DNA of 64,000 nt from Bacteroidales bacterium (GCA_949419965.1 CASPAC010000002.1:1-64000), one strand, 5' to 3'; shown: positions 9,695-18,361, counted from the stretch's first letter. Translations and numbers: made by a program. Notes: a model not told the origin generated them from the sequence alone.

Positions 9695-9719
9695 GCTTCG
9701 GAACCTCGATGCAGGCCGA

Positions 9720-9875
9720 TTATTTCTTTTTTCTGTTTTTCAGCGGACAGCGGGTTTCGCCGCAGGAAGCGCATCCGCCGCTGCGGCGACCGGAAAGCAG
9801 ACATGCGAGCCGCCGCAGAAGCAGCAGCCCGATCACGGCAACAAGGCCCCAAACCGTATAGTCTTGCCAGTCCAT
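9720..9875 (-). CDS. Small FeoB-associated Cys-rich membrane protein
   Basis: A 51-aa protein starting MDWQDYTVW, with one hydrophobic helix (LVAVIGLLLL) and a Cys/Lys-rich tail (CASCGETRC then KNRKKK). Its ATG overlaps the feoAB TGA by one base (TGATG), so translation is probably coupled. Very small Cys-containing proteins are commonly encoded right after feoB; they are thought to support ferrous-iron transport, perhaps by contacting iron or an iron-sulfur centre. A longer reading from 9920 would run into feoB and is not needed. Function is inferred from position. Confidence 0.75.
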   Translation of the reverse strand: MDWQDYTVWGLVAVIGLLLLRRLACLLSGRRSGGCASCGETRCPLKNRKKK

Positions 9876-12280
9876 CAGAACCACAGCATCAAACGATAGA
9901 CGCACCAGGCCGCCGCCCACGCCAGCAGCGTGTCGTAAACGATCGCCGCCAGCGCCCAGCGCCAGCCCGCTTCGGCTCCGATGGCTGCCACCGTGGCGAT
10001 GCAGGGAAAATAAAGCAAGATGAATACCAGGAACGCCAGAGCCGAGGCCGTCGTGAAGTCGCCGCTGGCAACCAGACGCCGCGAAAGCGTCGCCGACTCG
10101 GCCGACGGATCGCGAAGTTCGTCGGCTCTCGGGTTCTCCGCCACCGTCACCTCGCCGCCCTCGGTGTAGAGCACGCCCAGCGTGCTGACCACGATCTCCT
10201 TGGCCGCTACGCCCGAGAGAAGCGCCACACCGGCCTTCCAGTTCATGCCCAGCGGGCTGAAGATCGGTTCGCAGCTCTTGCCCAGGCGCCCCAGGTAGGA
10301 GTTTTCATAATGTGCGGCCGTCCCAGCCGACGCCTGCTCGGGGCGCGGATAGTAGCTCAGAAACCACACCACGACCGAGGCGATCAGAATCATGCCGCCC
10401 ATCTTGCGCAGATACTGCGCGCATTTGTCCCACATGTGCGTCAGCGTGGTTTTCCAGGTCGGCAGACGATAGGGCGGCAGTTCCATGACAAAAGGCGTTT
10501 CGTCCACCGGGAACAGGAAGCGGCGCAGCAGGCGCGCCGTCAGCACCGACATCGCCACGCCCAGCACATAGAGTCCCGTCATGACCCAGCCTGCATGGGC
10601 CGAAAAGAAGGTGCCGGCAACAAGTATGTAGATCGGAAGCCGTGCGCTGCACGACATGAACGGCGTGATCAGTATGGTGATCAGCCGGCTGCTGCGGCTC
10701 TCGATCGTGCGGCAGGCCATGATGGCCGGCACGTTGCAGCCGAAACCCATGATCAGCGGGATGAACGACTTGCCGTGCAGCCCGATGCGGTGCATGACCC
10801 GGTCCATGATGAAGGCCGCGCGCGCCAGGTAGCCCGAATCCTCCATGAACGAAATGAAGAGGTAGAGCACCATGATGTTGGGCAGAAAGACGATGACAGC
10901 GCCCACACCGCCTATGACGCCGTCGGCCAGCATGTCGCGCAGCGCCCCCGCGGGCAGCAGCGCATTCACGCCGCGGCCGATCCATCCGACCAAGGCGTCG
11001 ATCCATTCCTGCGGATAGGCGCCCAGGTAGAACGTACACCAGAACATCAGCCACATCAGGAAAAAGAAGATCGGGAAACCCCACAGCTTGTGCGTCACGA
11101 ACGAGTCGATCAGCGCCGTGGTCGTCGCTTCCTCCTGCCGGCCGGGCGTATAGGTCTCCTTGAGCGCTCCCGATATGAATCCGTATTTGCGGTTGGCGAA
11201 CGCCGTTTCGACATCTTCGCCCAGCGTCTTGGCAATGCGGTCCGCTTCGCGGGCGGCGATCCCGACCCACTCGGCATAGCGTTCGCAGCCGCGCAGCTGT
11301 TCGTCGACCTGCCGGTCGCCCTCCAGCATCTTCATGGCAAAATAGCGGGGCGGGAAGGTCTTGGGCAGCTGGTCGCTGCGGGCGCTCATGTCGCCGTTCA
11401 GCCGCCGGAGCCCTTCTTCGATGACGGCTCCCTGCCCGATATGGATGTGGCGCACGCGTGCGTCCTGGTTTTCATATACGGCGATCACCGTATCCAGAAG
11501 CGCTTCGATGCCCTTGCCGTTGCGGGCCTCGACCGGCACCATCGGCACACCCAGCATGCCGCCCAGACGCTCGTAGTCGAGTTGCGCGCCGCTGGCCGTC
11601 AGTTCGTCGAACATGTTGAGCGCCACAACCATGCGCGGGTTGATGTCGATCAGTTCGGTGGTCAGATAGAGATTGCGTTCGAGGTTCGACGCCACTACCG
11701 AGTTGACGATCACGTCGGGCGTCTCCTCGGCAATGTGGGCCCGGACGAAAAGTTCCTCGGGCGTGTAGGCCGAGAGAGCATAGGTGCCGGGCAGATCGGT
11801 GATCTGAAAGCGGTAGCCGCGATAGTAGCGCACGCCGCTCTTGGCGCCCACGGTCACACCGCTGTAGTTGCCCACATGTTCGTGACCGCCCGAAATGGCA
11901 TTGAACAGCGATGTCTTGCCGCTATTGGGATTGCCCACCAGCGCAACGCTGATCGTGTGGCTGCGCGAATGCACCACGTCGTCGACCGAGCGGCCGTTGT
12001 CTCCGTGCGATTCGCAGACCGGGTTCTGCGCCGGCGTCAGCAGTTCGTCGGCCTCGCTGTCGGAGAGCACCTCGATCATTTCCGCTTCGCTGCGGCGCAG
12101 CGAAATGTCGTAGCCCATGATGCGATATTGGATCGGGTCCTTGAGCGGTGCATTGAGAATCACTTCGACCCGCTGGCCGCGGACGAATCCCATCTCCATG
12201 ATGCGGCGGCGGAACCCTCCGTGCCCCAGTACTTTGAGAATCGTGGCCGACTCTCCGGTCTTCAGTTCGGACAGACGCAT
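9875..12280 (-). CDS. feoB: Ferrous iron transporter, FeoA-FeoB fusion
   Basis: An 801-aa inner-membrane Fe(II) importer. The start at 12280 (MRLSELKTGE) is chosen because it begins the FeoA SH3-like domain (about 1-75, MEMGFVRGQRVEV) and lies just downstream of a good -7 element; the frame stays open further upstream without recognisable protein. The G domain has GNPNSGKTS (116-124), DLPGTYALS and NMFD. The membrane part carries the Gate-type motifs NIMVLYLFISFMEDSGYLAR and GCNVPAIMACR (Cys-containing, as in other FeoB proteins). Fusion of FeoA to FeoB is usual in Bacteroidota. It is followed by a one-base-overlapping small protein gene. Confidence 0.95.
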   Translation of the reverse strand: MRLSELKTGESATILKVLGHGGFRRRIMEMGFVRGQRVEVILNAPLKDPIQYRIMGYDISLRRSEAEMIEVLSDSEADELLTPAQNPVCESHGDNGRSVDDVVHSRSHTISVALVGNPNSGKTSLFNAISGGHEHVGNYSGVTVGAKSGVRYYRGYRFQITDLPGTYALSAYTPEELFVRAHIAEETPDVIVNSVVASNLERNLYLTTELIDINPRMVVALNMFDELTASGAQLDYERLGGMLGVPMVPVEARNGKGIEALLDTVIAVYENQDARVRHIHIGQGAVIEEGLRRLNGDMSARSDQLPKTFPPRYFAMKMLEGDRQVDEQLRGCERYAEWVGIAAREADRIAKTLGEDVETAFANRKYGFISGALKETYTPGRQEEATTTALIDSFVTHKLWGFPIFFFLMWLMFWCTFYLGAYPQEWIDALVGWIGRGVNALLPAGALRDMLADGVIGGVGAVIVFLPNIMVLYLFISFMEDSGYLARAAFIMDRVMHRIGLHGKSFIPLIMGFGCNVPAIMACRTIESRSSRLITILITPFMSCSARLPIYILVAGTFFSAHAGWVMTGLYVLGVAMSVLTARLLRRFLFPVDETPFVMELPPYRLPTWKTTLTHMWDKCAQYLRKMGGMILIASVVVWFLSYYPRPEQASAGTAAHYENSYLGRLGKSCEPIFSPLGMNWKAGVALLSGVAAKEIVVSTLGVLYTEGGEVTVAENPRADELRDPSAESATLSRRLVASGDFTTASALAFLVFILLYFPCIATVAAIGAEAGWRWALAAIVYDTLLAWAAAWCVYRLMLWF

Positions 12281-12303
12281 AGTCTCGGTTTCGTTTGGTT
12301 GGC

Positions 12304-12334
12304 CAAAGGTAGCCTTTTCGGCGCAAATCCGCAA
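12304..12334 (-). promoter_or_regulatory. feoAB promoter (-33 TTG, -7 TACCTTTG)
   Basis: On the minus strand TACCTTTG (12311-12304) matches the Bacteroidota -7 consensus TAnnTTTG, with TTG (12334-12332) 20 bases upstream at the -33 position. Predicted transcription start is near 12299, about 19 bases before the FeoA-domain ATG. No clear Fur-box palindrome was recognised. Confidence 0.6.
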
Positions 12335-12542
12335 TCCCCACAAATCGGTATTTTGAGCATCGCGATCCGGAACAACGAAGCGCCCGACCGGCATCCGGCC
12401 CGCAACCCGTTTTGCCGTGCTTTCGACAGGTTTTTCCGCTCCGGTCGGGCAAATCCCGCACCTGCGCGGCATAGGGCGGCAGAAATTGCGTTCAAAAAAT
12501 GTTATTTTTTTTCACCGCAATGCTAAATCTAAATAATTTTTA

Positions 12543-12550
12543 TACCTTTG
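12543..12550 (+). promoter_or_regulatory. Promoter -7 element TACCTTTG of the H1-like gene
   Basis: Exact match to TAnnTTTG, in a very AT-rich stretch (12485-12545) that stands out from the GC-rich surroundings. Start of transcription would be near 12555, about 26 bases before the ATG. The -33 box is not clear. Confidence 0.6.
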
Positions 12551-12580
12551 CGTTGATAATAAACCCAAAAAACAAAAGAC

Positions 12581-12754
12581 ATGAAAGAGTTGGTAGCAAA
12601 AATCAATGCTGAATTCGAAGTATTCGCCGCTAACGCCGCTGCTCAGGTAGAGAAGGGCAACAAGGCTGCCGGTACCCGTGCCCGCAAGTCGGCTCTGGAG
12701 ATCTCGAAGCTCATGAAGGATTTCCGCAAGGTATCCGTAGAGGCTTCGAAATAA
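12581..12754 (+). CDS. Histone H1-like nucleoid protein, 57 aa
   Basis: Small open frame starting MKELVAKINAEFEVF and ending KVSVEASK, with no Cys and many Lys/Ala residues (QVEKGNKAAGTRARKSALEI, then KLMKDFRK). This is the pattern of the histone H1/Hc1-like family that is widespread and short in Bacteroidota, predicted to bind DNA non-specifically. It is a single-gene unit with its own promoter (-7 at 12543) and a strong terminator at 12775. The coding strand is less GC-rich in codon choice (AAA, GAA, GTA, GCT) than its neighbours, which fits a highly expressed gene. The family call rests on composition and length. Confidence 0.85.
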   Translation: MKELVAKINAEFEVFAANAAAQVEKGNKAAGTRARKSALEISKLMKDFRKVSVEASK

Positions 12755-12774
12755 TTTTCGGCTCTCCGACCTAC

Positions 12775-12802
12775 AAAGGCCGCTCTTCAGAGAGCGGCCT
12801 TT
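12775..12802 (+). terminator. Rho-independent terminator of the H1-like gene
   Basis: 12-bp perfect stem (12775-12786 and 12791-12802), loop TCAG, followed by GATTTTTC. It lies 20 bases after the stop codon. Confidence 0.85.
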
Positions 12803-12838
12803 GATTTTTCCGGCACGGCAGCCGGGTGTATACCACAG

Positions 12839-12867
12839 AAAAGGCGGCCCCATGCGAGCCGCCTTTT
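12839..12867. terminator. Second terminator-like hairpin
   Basis: 10-bp stem AAAAGGCGGC/GCCGCCTTTT (12839-12848, 12858-12867) with a 9-base loop. With A-rich and T-rich edges it could stop transcription from either side, including read-through from the minus-strand envelope operon ending at 13052. Bases 12868-13051 show nothing else I recognise. Confidence 0.6.
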
Positions 12868-13051
12868 ATTATATTGTGTTGTGGCTTGCCGGTTGGCGCC
12901 GTCTTTCGGTTCCTCCCGGGCTTCAACAATATGTCTATCCGCAAAATACCTATATTCGGTCTGTCGGTTGGCCGGAGATCCTTTTCCGCTGGCCGCGCCC
13001 TCTGCGGCTCCTATAACCGTTCAAAATGCGTAGGGGATAGGGCACCACTTC

Positions 13052-14761
13052 CTACAATTCGATTCCGCTGCGCTCGAAAAACTCCAGGTCCTGCTTCCGC
13101 AGGCCGCTGCGAGGGTAGGGGACCGCTTCGTTGTGGTCGTTGAGATAGCAGCGGCGGGCCTTGCGGTCGAATCCGCGGCTGACCAGCGAGACCGATTCGT
13201 CGATGTAGGGACTCCGGATTGCAGCGATCTGCGCCATCGTGTGGAACAGCGCATGGGTGTTGGCCGGTGCCCACGTGTTCGTCCGCGCCGCTTCGGCCAC
13301 ACCCGGGAAAGCCGCCCGGTAATCGTCCGAGAACCAGGCCAGCGAAGCCACCCACAGCTGGTAGGCCGTCGTGGTGGGGGAGGCATGCAGGAAGCGTTGG
13401 CGGGAGTCGTCGAGCAAGTCCTCGCCATGATCGGCACAATAGAGAATCGCCGATGCGGTATTTTCCAGCGATCGCAGGTAGCCGATCGTTTCGGCCAGGA
13501 AATGATCCGTATACAAGACCGAATTGTCGTAGGCGTTGCGCAGTTTTTCGGCGTGCTGCGGCGCAATGGCCACATCGTCGTCGGGCAGGAACCGCGCGAA
13601 GTTGCGAGGATAGCGCTGGTGGTAGCTGAAGTGCGAACCGTAGCAGTGGAGGATGAAGAACATCCGTTGCGACTGGCTTCCGGCAACGGCTTTCTGCACC
13701 TCCTCCAGCAACTGCATGTCGTAGCGCGGCGACCGGATATAAAGCAGGTGCTGCGCATCGTGGGCCAGATGATCGATCATGGCGCCCTGCTGCGACTGGT
13801 TGGAGATGAACCAGGTCTCGAACCCCGCCTCGTTGAACAGAGCCGGCAGCCCCGTGCGGCGGAAAAGCTCCTCGTGCTGGTCGGTTCCCACCGACGAAAG
13901 GATCAGCGGCACGCTTTTGTGCGTGGTATTGCTCTGCGTCAGCATGTTGCGGAACAGCACGAGCTCCGGTTCCTGCGACAGCCGCGGGTTGGTTTCGCGT
14001 TCGTAGCCCCACAGCTGCCAGCTCATGGCGCGCGAGGCTTCGCCTATGACGTAGATGTATATCTCCCGCTCGGGCAGCTGTCCGGGCCGTGTTGCCGAAT
14101 AGGAAAAGCCCTCGGAGGTCTTGTCGAAATGATAGGCCTTGCGGAATTCCGAGCCGCTCAGCCCCATGTTGTAAAGCACGTTGATCGGGAAAATCTCGTC
14201 GCGCAGCACGTGTTTGTCTTCGCTGACATGGTAGGCGGGCCACAGGGCGAGCGTTCCGACGGTGAAGAGCGCGGCGCCCGTCATTCCCAGCGTCAGGCGC
14301 ATGGTGCGCGAAAGATAACGTTTATGGGCGATCTCACGAGTGGCCAGCCACAGCAGCGGGCAGTAGATGGCCACCACCAGCAACACCGACGGATAGATAT
14401 TACCCAGCAGTTCGCCCGCCTCGCCCGGATTGGTCGTCAGCAGGTTGGTAAACATGTCGGTGGCGATGATCGAGTCGCCGAAAAGATAGAGCAGCACGAT
14501 CTGGAAGGTGCAGAAAAAGATGAACGGGAAACCCAGCCAGATCATCACGCCCGAACGCCGGAGCGCAACGCTCCACATCATGTAGAACCCCGCCGGAATC
14601 AGAATCAGCGCCTCGACCGTCCAGATCGAATACTCCTCGGTCTGGGCCAGCACGCAGTTGGGTATGATCAGCGCGACGACAAAATAGATGGTCAGCCATA
14701 TCGAGAAACGGCTGCGTGTGGGGCGCCACCCGGCGCTATGCTTGTTGCGGTCGGTTGCCAT
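13052..14761 (-). CDS. Phosphoethanolamine transferase-like sulfatase-fold membrane enzyme (EptA family)
   Basis: A 569-aa inner-membrane enzyme with about five N-terminal membrane helices (residues 20-175) and a periplasmic alkaline-phosphatase/sulfatase-fold domain. Family landmarks: GEASR with metal-ligand Glu241, the nucleophile Thr280 in QSNTTHKSVP, and the DHGED metal site (444-448). Members transfer phosphoethanolamine from phosphatidylethanolamine to lipid A or other surface glycans. It is the last gene of a three-gene operon, 4 bases after an Omp85-type barrel and preceded by a YtfJ-like protein, which points to envelope modification. The acceptor molecule cannot be decided from sequence. 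Confidence 0.85.
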   Translation of the reverse strand: MATDRNKHSAGWRPTRSRFSIWLTIYFVVALIIPNCVLAQTEEYSIWTVEALILIPAGFYMMWSVALRRSGVMIWLGFPFIFFCTFQIVLLYLFGDSIIATDMFTNLLTTNPGEAGELLGNIYPSVLLVVAIYCPLLWLATREIAHKRYLSRTMRLTLGMTGAALFTVGTLALWPAYHVSEDKHVLRDEIFPINVLYNMGLSGSEFRKAYHFDKTSEGFSYSATRPGQLPEREIYIYVIGEASRAMSWQLWGYERETNPRLSQEPELVLFRNMLTQSNTTHKSVPLILSSVGTDQHEELFRRTGLPALFNEAGFETWFISNQSQQGAMIDHLAHDAQHLLYIRSPRYDMQLLEEVQKAVAGSQSQRMFFILHCYGSHFSYHQRYPRNFARFLPDDDVAIAPQHAEKLRNAYDNSVLYTDHFLAETIGYLRSLENTASAILYCADHGEDLLDDSRQRFLHASPTTTAYQLWVASLAWFSDDYRAAFPGVAEAARTNTWAPANTHALFHTMAQIAAIRSPYIDESVSLVSRGFDRKARRCYLNDHNEAVPYPRSGLRKQDLEFFERSGIEL

Positions 14762-14765
14762 GCCG

Positions 14766-15989
14766 TCAGAATGCTTCGTTGATGTTCAACAGGAACCCGC
14801 TCGTCCTGCGGCCGAAACCGTAGTCGAGACGCACGTTCACCCGTTTTTTCAGTTCCCAGCGCAGGCCTACGCCATAGTTGGGCAGCGTGTGCGACCAGCG
14901 GAACCGGTCTCCGGGGCGCTCGCTGAAAACGTTGCCGGCACCGCACCACACCGTGCAGCCGATGCGGCGCCAGATACGCTGGCGCAGTTCGAGCTGCGCA
15001 GCTATCAGGTTGTTGTCGGCATAGCGTCCCTCGTAGTAGCCGCGCATGCGTTGGCTGCCGCCCATGCGGGCCAGCATCGGCCAGGGCATGCGGGACGAAT
15101 TCCATTCGCCGTAGAAATCGCATGCCAGCGTGCAGTCCCTCCACACGCGCTGGTACCAGTCGAAAGTGAACGACGCACGATAGAGCGTGCGCCCGCAGTT
15201 GCTCAGCCCCCGCGGGAAAACGGTCCCTTGCAGACTCACGTAAATGCCGCGGAAGGCATTCGACACAATATCGCGCGAATCGTATTCCACAATGGCTCCG
15301 ATGCCCGTAGCGGTGTAGGAATGCGCCTGGTAATCGATGTAGCTTTCGCCCGTTGCGTCGAAGTTCTTGCCTTTGGTCGACTCGAAACTCATGCGGGTTC
15401 CCACATAGGTCCTGGGAAACAATTGGTAGAGATAGCGGGCGTGGATTTCATATTGTTTCTCCACGTAGGAGACGGGGCGGTTATGACGGCCGGCAGTGTA
15501 GCCGATGCCCCACAGATCGCGGGGTGCCGAGGAAAACGCCGCCTTGTAGTCGAATTTGCTGCGGCCGCGCGAGAAGAAGGTGTTGCCTTCGATACCCACC
15601 GAATAGAAGCCCGAGATGGAGATGCTGGCGAAGATCGAGATGTCCGACGGCTGCGTCACCGAGTCGGTCCGGTCTACCCGGTAGAGCCCCGCCGCCAGCA
15701 CGCCGATGCCCAGACTCGTGCTCTTCGAATAGCTCGGGCCTCCGGCAAAGGTGAAATCGATCTTTTTTTCGAAGGTGCGGTCGACCGTCGATTTGTCGAA
15801 ATAGTCGATCACCCGATGGAAAAACGAGGGCCGTCTGCTCATGCTGTCGGACCCGGCCGCCGGTTCCGGAGCCGTAGCTTCCGGTGCGGGGATCGCCGTT
15901 TCCGTTCCGTCGGCATACGGAGACGCTGCGGCCCGGTCCATAAGGAACAGGCCGCCCAGCAACAGCATTGCGGCGATCCGACGAGTCAT
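14766..15989 (-). CDS. Omp85/BamA-type surface-antigen barrel without POTRA domains
   Basis: A 407-aa outer-membrane protein with a signal peptide, a short Pro/Ala-rich linker and then a beta barrel from about residue 75. The motif GSQRMRGYYEGRY near residue 320 matches the conserved (V)RGF/Y loop-6 motif of the bacterial surface antigen (D15) domain; the C terminus is GFLLNINEAF. Standard BamA has five POTRA domains and about 800 residues, so this is a barrel-only member, as is common in Bacteroidota. It lies 6 bases after a YtfJ-like gene and 4 bases before the EptA-like gene. A role in outer-membrane insertion or lipid handling is only an inference. Confidence 0.8.
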   Translation of the reverse strand: MTRRIAAMLLLGGLFLMDRAAASPYADGTETAIPAPEATAPEPAAGSDSMSRRPSFFHRVIDYFDKSTVDRTFEKKIDFTFAGGPSYSKSTSLGIGVLAAGLYRVDRTDSVTQPSDISIFASISISGFYSVGIEGNTFFSRGRSKFDYKAAFSSAPRDLWGIGYTAGRHNRPVSYVEKQYEIHARYLYQLFPRTYVGTRMSFESTKGKNFDATGESYIDYQAHSYTATGIGAIVEYDSRDIVSNAFRGIYVSLQGTVFPRGLSNCGRTLYRASFTFDWYQRVWRDCTLACDFYGEWNSSRMPWPMLARMGGSQRMRGYYEGRYADNNLIAAQLELRQRIWRRIGCTVWCGAGNVFSERPGDRFRWSHTLPNYGVGLRWELKKRVNVRLDYGFGRRTSGFLLNINEAF

Positions 15990-15995
15990 CCCCGA

Positions 15996-16529
15996 CTATC
16001 TGTACTTGTCCAGGACCTCGTAGAAAGCCTCCTTGTCCTTTTCGGAGAGCTCGCCCTTGCGGACAAAGACCAGTTCGCCGTTTTTCGACACGAGCAGCAG
16101 CACGAACTGGTTGTTGCAGTCGCCCAGCCCCCAGGCTGTGCTCAAGATGCGGTCTTCGTCGGCCAGCACCACAGCGCCGTTCTTGGACGTGCGTTTCTTG
16201 GCCATGCTGCGGGCCATGCCGTTGGGCACCATCGGCGCATCCTTGAGGTTCATCACACCGAAGCCGTAAAGGTTGTCGCCCGCAGCTCGGTGGTTCTCTT
16301 CGAGTTCGATGGTGAATGCTTCGTTCTGCTTGTGACGGTCGGGGTCCACATAGAATATCATCAGATTCTTCTCGCCCCAGTAGGGCAATGTCGCAGGATT
16401 GCCGTCCAGGTCGAGCAGTCCGACGTTCGGCACCTTGCGGGAAATCTCTTGTGCGTCGGCCGGCAGCGCGGAGAGCACGAATGCGGCCGCCAACATCGCA
16501 ACCAATTTCATTTTCATGACTTTCTTCAT
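15996..16529 (-). CDS. Secreted YtfJ-like thioredoxin-fold protein
   Basis: A 177-aa protein with a cleavable signal peptide (cut near ALPADA-QE). The rest resembles YtfJ/thioredoxin-fold proteins (VPNVGLLDLDG, KNLMIFYVDPD, VVLADEDRILSTAWGL, LLVSKNGELVFVRKG) but has no CxxC pair, so it is not a standard redox enzyme. The transcription start predicted from the -7 box leaves only about 9 bases before the ATG at 16529, so the in-frame ATG at 16517 or 16511 may be the real start. It is the first gene of the operon with the Omp85 barrel and the EptA-like enzyme. Confidence 0.7.
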   Translation of the reverse strand: MKKVMKMKLVAMLAAAFVLSALPADAQEISRKVPNVGLLDLDGNPATLPYWGEKNLMIFYVDPDRHKQNEAFTIELEENHRAAGDNLYGFGVMNLKDAPMVPNGMARSMAKKRTSKNGAVVLADEDRILSTAWGLGDCNNQFVLLLVSKNGELVFVRKGELSEKDKEAFYEVLDKYR

Positions 16530-16543
16530 GTAAATTTCCGTGG

Positions 16544-16551
16544 CAAAGGTA
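16544..16551 (-). promoter_or_regulatory. Promoter -7 element TACCTTTG of the ytfJ-like/Omp85/EptA-like operon
   Basis: Exact TAnnTTTG on the minus strand; predicted start of transcription about 16538. No good -33 box was seen. Confidence 0.55.
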
Positions 16552-16657
16552 CGACTTTTCCCCGGAATCGGTACTTTCGGCGGGACGCAATATTGTTCTG
16601 ATCGTTCAATTTCGTCGCATTCTCCGCGTTCGCGGCGGTCCGATTCCCCGAATTGTC

Positions 16658-16665
16658 TATCTTTG
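16658..16665 (+). promoter_or_regulatory. Promoter -7 element TATCTTTG of the tyrosine phosphatase gene
   Basis: Exact TAnnTTTG match, about 49 bases before the ATG at 16714. It is divergent from the promoter at 16544-16551, 107 bases away. Confidence 0.55.
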
Positions 16666-16713
16666 CCGTATCCGGAACGGCATTTGTCGTGCCGGGTTCA
16701 AAAACAAGCAGCC

Positions 16714-17202
16714 ATGGAAAACGGATACAAGATTCTTTTTGTCTGCCTCGGCAACATCTGCCGCTCGCCGGCCGCCGAAGGCATCATGCGCCGCATGCTC
16801 GAAAAGGAGGGGCTCGCCGGGCGCATCGGGGTCGATTCGGCCGGCACCTACGGAGGCCACCGCGGCGAACTGCCCGATCCGCGCATGCGGAGTGCGGCCG
16901 CCCGGCGCGGCATTTCGCTCACGCATCGTTCGCGCAAGCTCAGCGAGGAGGATTTCGGGCGGTTCGACCGCATCGTCGTGATGGACGACATGAACTACGA
17001 GGATGTTCACCGGCTCGCGCCTTCGCGTGCGGCGGCCGAGCGGATTTTCCGCATGACGGAGTTCTGCCGCCGCCATCCCGACCGCACCTGCGTCCCCGAT
17101 CCCTACTACGAAGGGCACGAGGGCTTCGAACTGGTGCTCGATCTGCTCGAGGACGCCTGCGAGGGGTTGTTGGAGGATATAAAAGACGAGGGGCGGCTCT
17201 GA
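16714..17202 (+). CDS. Low-molecular-weight protein-tyrosine phosphatase
   Basis: A 162-aa cytoplasmic phosphatase. The P-loop C-X5-R-S motif is CLGNICRS (Cys11 nucleophile, Arg17), and the general-acid Asp lies in VPDPYYEG near residue 126. The start at 16714 gives MENGYKILFVC, the usual distance from start to catalytic Cys; an upstream extension would be atypical. In Bacteroidota such enzymes often counter tyrosine kinases of polysaccharide export, but no such kinase is in this window, so the substrate is open. Monocistronic, convergent with the PorV/PorQ-like gene. Confidence 0.92.
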   Translation: MENGYKILFVCLGNICRSPAAEGIMRRMLEKEGLAGRIGVDSAGTYGGHRGELPDPRMRSAAARRGISLTHRSRKLSEEDFGRFDRIVVMDDMNYEDVHRLAPSRAAAERIFRMTEFCRRHPDRTCVPDPYYEGHEGFELVLDLLEDACEGLLEDIKDEGRL

Positions 17203-17230
17203 ACCGTCCCTCGTTTCATCGGACCGACGC

Positions 17231-18109
17231 CTAAAAGTCGAAACCGAAACTGATGCTGTACGTGTTGCGCAGCCAACTGCTCTTGGGCGCGAACAGATAG
17301 GCGAAATCGAGCCGCAGAAGCAGAAACCGGAATCCGGCGCCGACGCTGCCGAAAGAAGGGTAGTAACCGCTCCGCTCACCGTAGTGGTAACCGGCCCGGA
17401 ACTGGACCAGCTGCATCAGGTTGTATTCCGCACCGACCGCCACGCTGCATCCGCGTCCGGCCGACGGACTGAAGCAATAACCGAAATCGGCACCCACCGT
17501 AATCTCATGCGCATCGGTCGCATAGGTGTCCAGCGCAACGCCTGCGGAGAGGGTCATCGGCAAGGAGCCTCCACGGCTCTTGACGAATCCGCCCAGATTG
17601 CCCGCTTTGGCGCCCACGCGCAGCAGCGACAAGTCGCCCAGACCGTTCAGCGGCTTGGACCATGCAAGGCTCAGATCGACCGACAAGGCGTCGGACGAAC
17701 CCTCGGGACGCTTCAAGCGGCGGTAATGCGTCACCCCGCCGACAGCCCAGCGATCGGTGACGCGGCGCGAATAACCCAGGTCGACAGCCATATCGTTATT
17801 GCCCTTCTCGCGCAGAAACTGGCGCCAACCTACTTGCAGATCGTTAAGATAGTCGAACCTCCAATAGCCTGTCACCGCATAGTAGTCGGCCCGGCCCGCC
17901 CCGCAGTAGGACGAAGAAACCTGCCAGGGATGAACCGAGAAGGAGGCCATCGCGGGGTTGTTGTAGATGGCGTGCGACCCCGAAACGGAGGTCATCGCCA
18001 CACCTCCCATGCCCAGCACCTTGGCGTCGGGAGTGGGAAGCATTGCGTCCTGTGCCCGGACCGTCGTAAATCCCAGCGCAAGCAGCGGAATCAGCAGGAG
18101 ATGTTTCAT
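17231..18109 (-). CDS. PorV/PorQ-family outer-membrane protein
   Basis: A 292-aa protein with a signal peptide (MKHLLLIPLLALG to VRAQ) and then the PorV/PorQ start pattern (PDAKVLGMGGVAMTSVSG, IYNNPA) followed by beta-barrel strands ending SISFGFDF. PorV and PorQ are FadL-like barrels of the type IX secretion system; paralogues of unknown role are also common. The start at 18109 is chosen because the signal peptide begins there and because an ideal -7 box ends six bases upstream, which leaves no room for translation of an upstream ATG. No other type IX secretion gene is in the window. Confidence 0.8.
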   Translation of the reverse strand: MKHLLLIPLLALGFTTVRAQDAMLPTPDAKVLGMGGVAMTSVSGSHAIYNNPAMASFSVHPWQVSSSYCGAGRADYYAVTGYWRFDYLNDLQVGWRQFLREKGNNDMAVDLGYSRRVTDRWAVGGVTHYRRLKRPEGSSDALSVDLSLAWSKPLNGLGDLSLLRVGAKAGNLGGFVKSRGGSLPMTLSAGVALDTYATDAHEITVGADFGYCFSPSAGRGCSVAVGAEYNLMQLVQFRAGYHYGERSGYYPSFGSVGAGFRFLLLRLDFAYLFAPKSSWLRNTYSISFGFDF

Positions 18110-18114
18110 GCCCA

Positions 18115-18122
18115 CAAAGATA
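18115..18122 (-). promoter_or_regulatory. Promoter -7 element TATCTTTG, predicted leaderless start
   Basis: Exact TAnnTTTG whose last base is only 5 bases from the ATG at 18109. Transcription should begin at or within a base or two of the ATG. The -33 match is weak. Confidence 0.55.
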
Positions 18123-18361
18123 AAGCGCTTAATCCACAATTCATAATTTTACCCCGAAAGCGATTCGTATCAAGGTACTTTTCAAGTAAGAACAAAAAAG
18201 GTGCAAGGATCGGTTTTCCATCCCGCAAGACGCACCCGCCCGAATAAATTCAATAGGAACTTCTCTCCAACAAGCAATTACCTCGCTTCGCTCCGTGTTT
18301 GCTGTCGTCGCGGCGGCAAAGAATCAGAAACGGAAATTCCTTTCGGAAAGCGCTTCGCACA

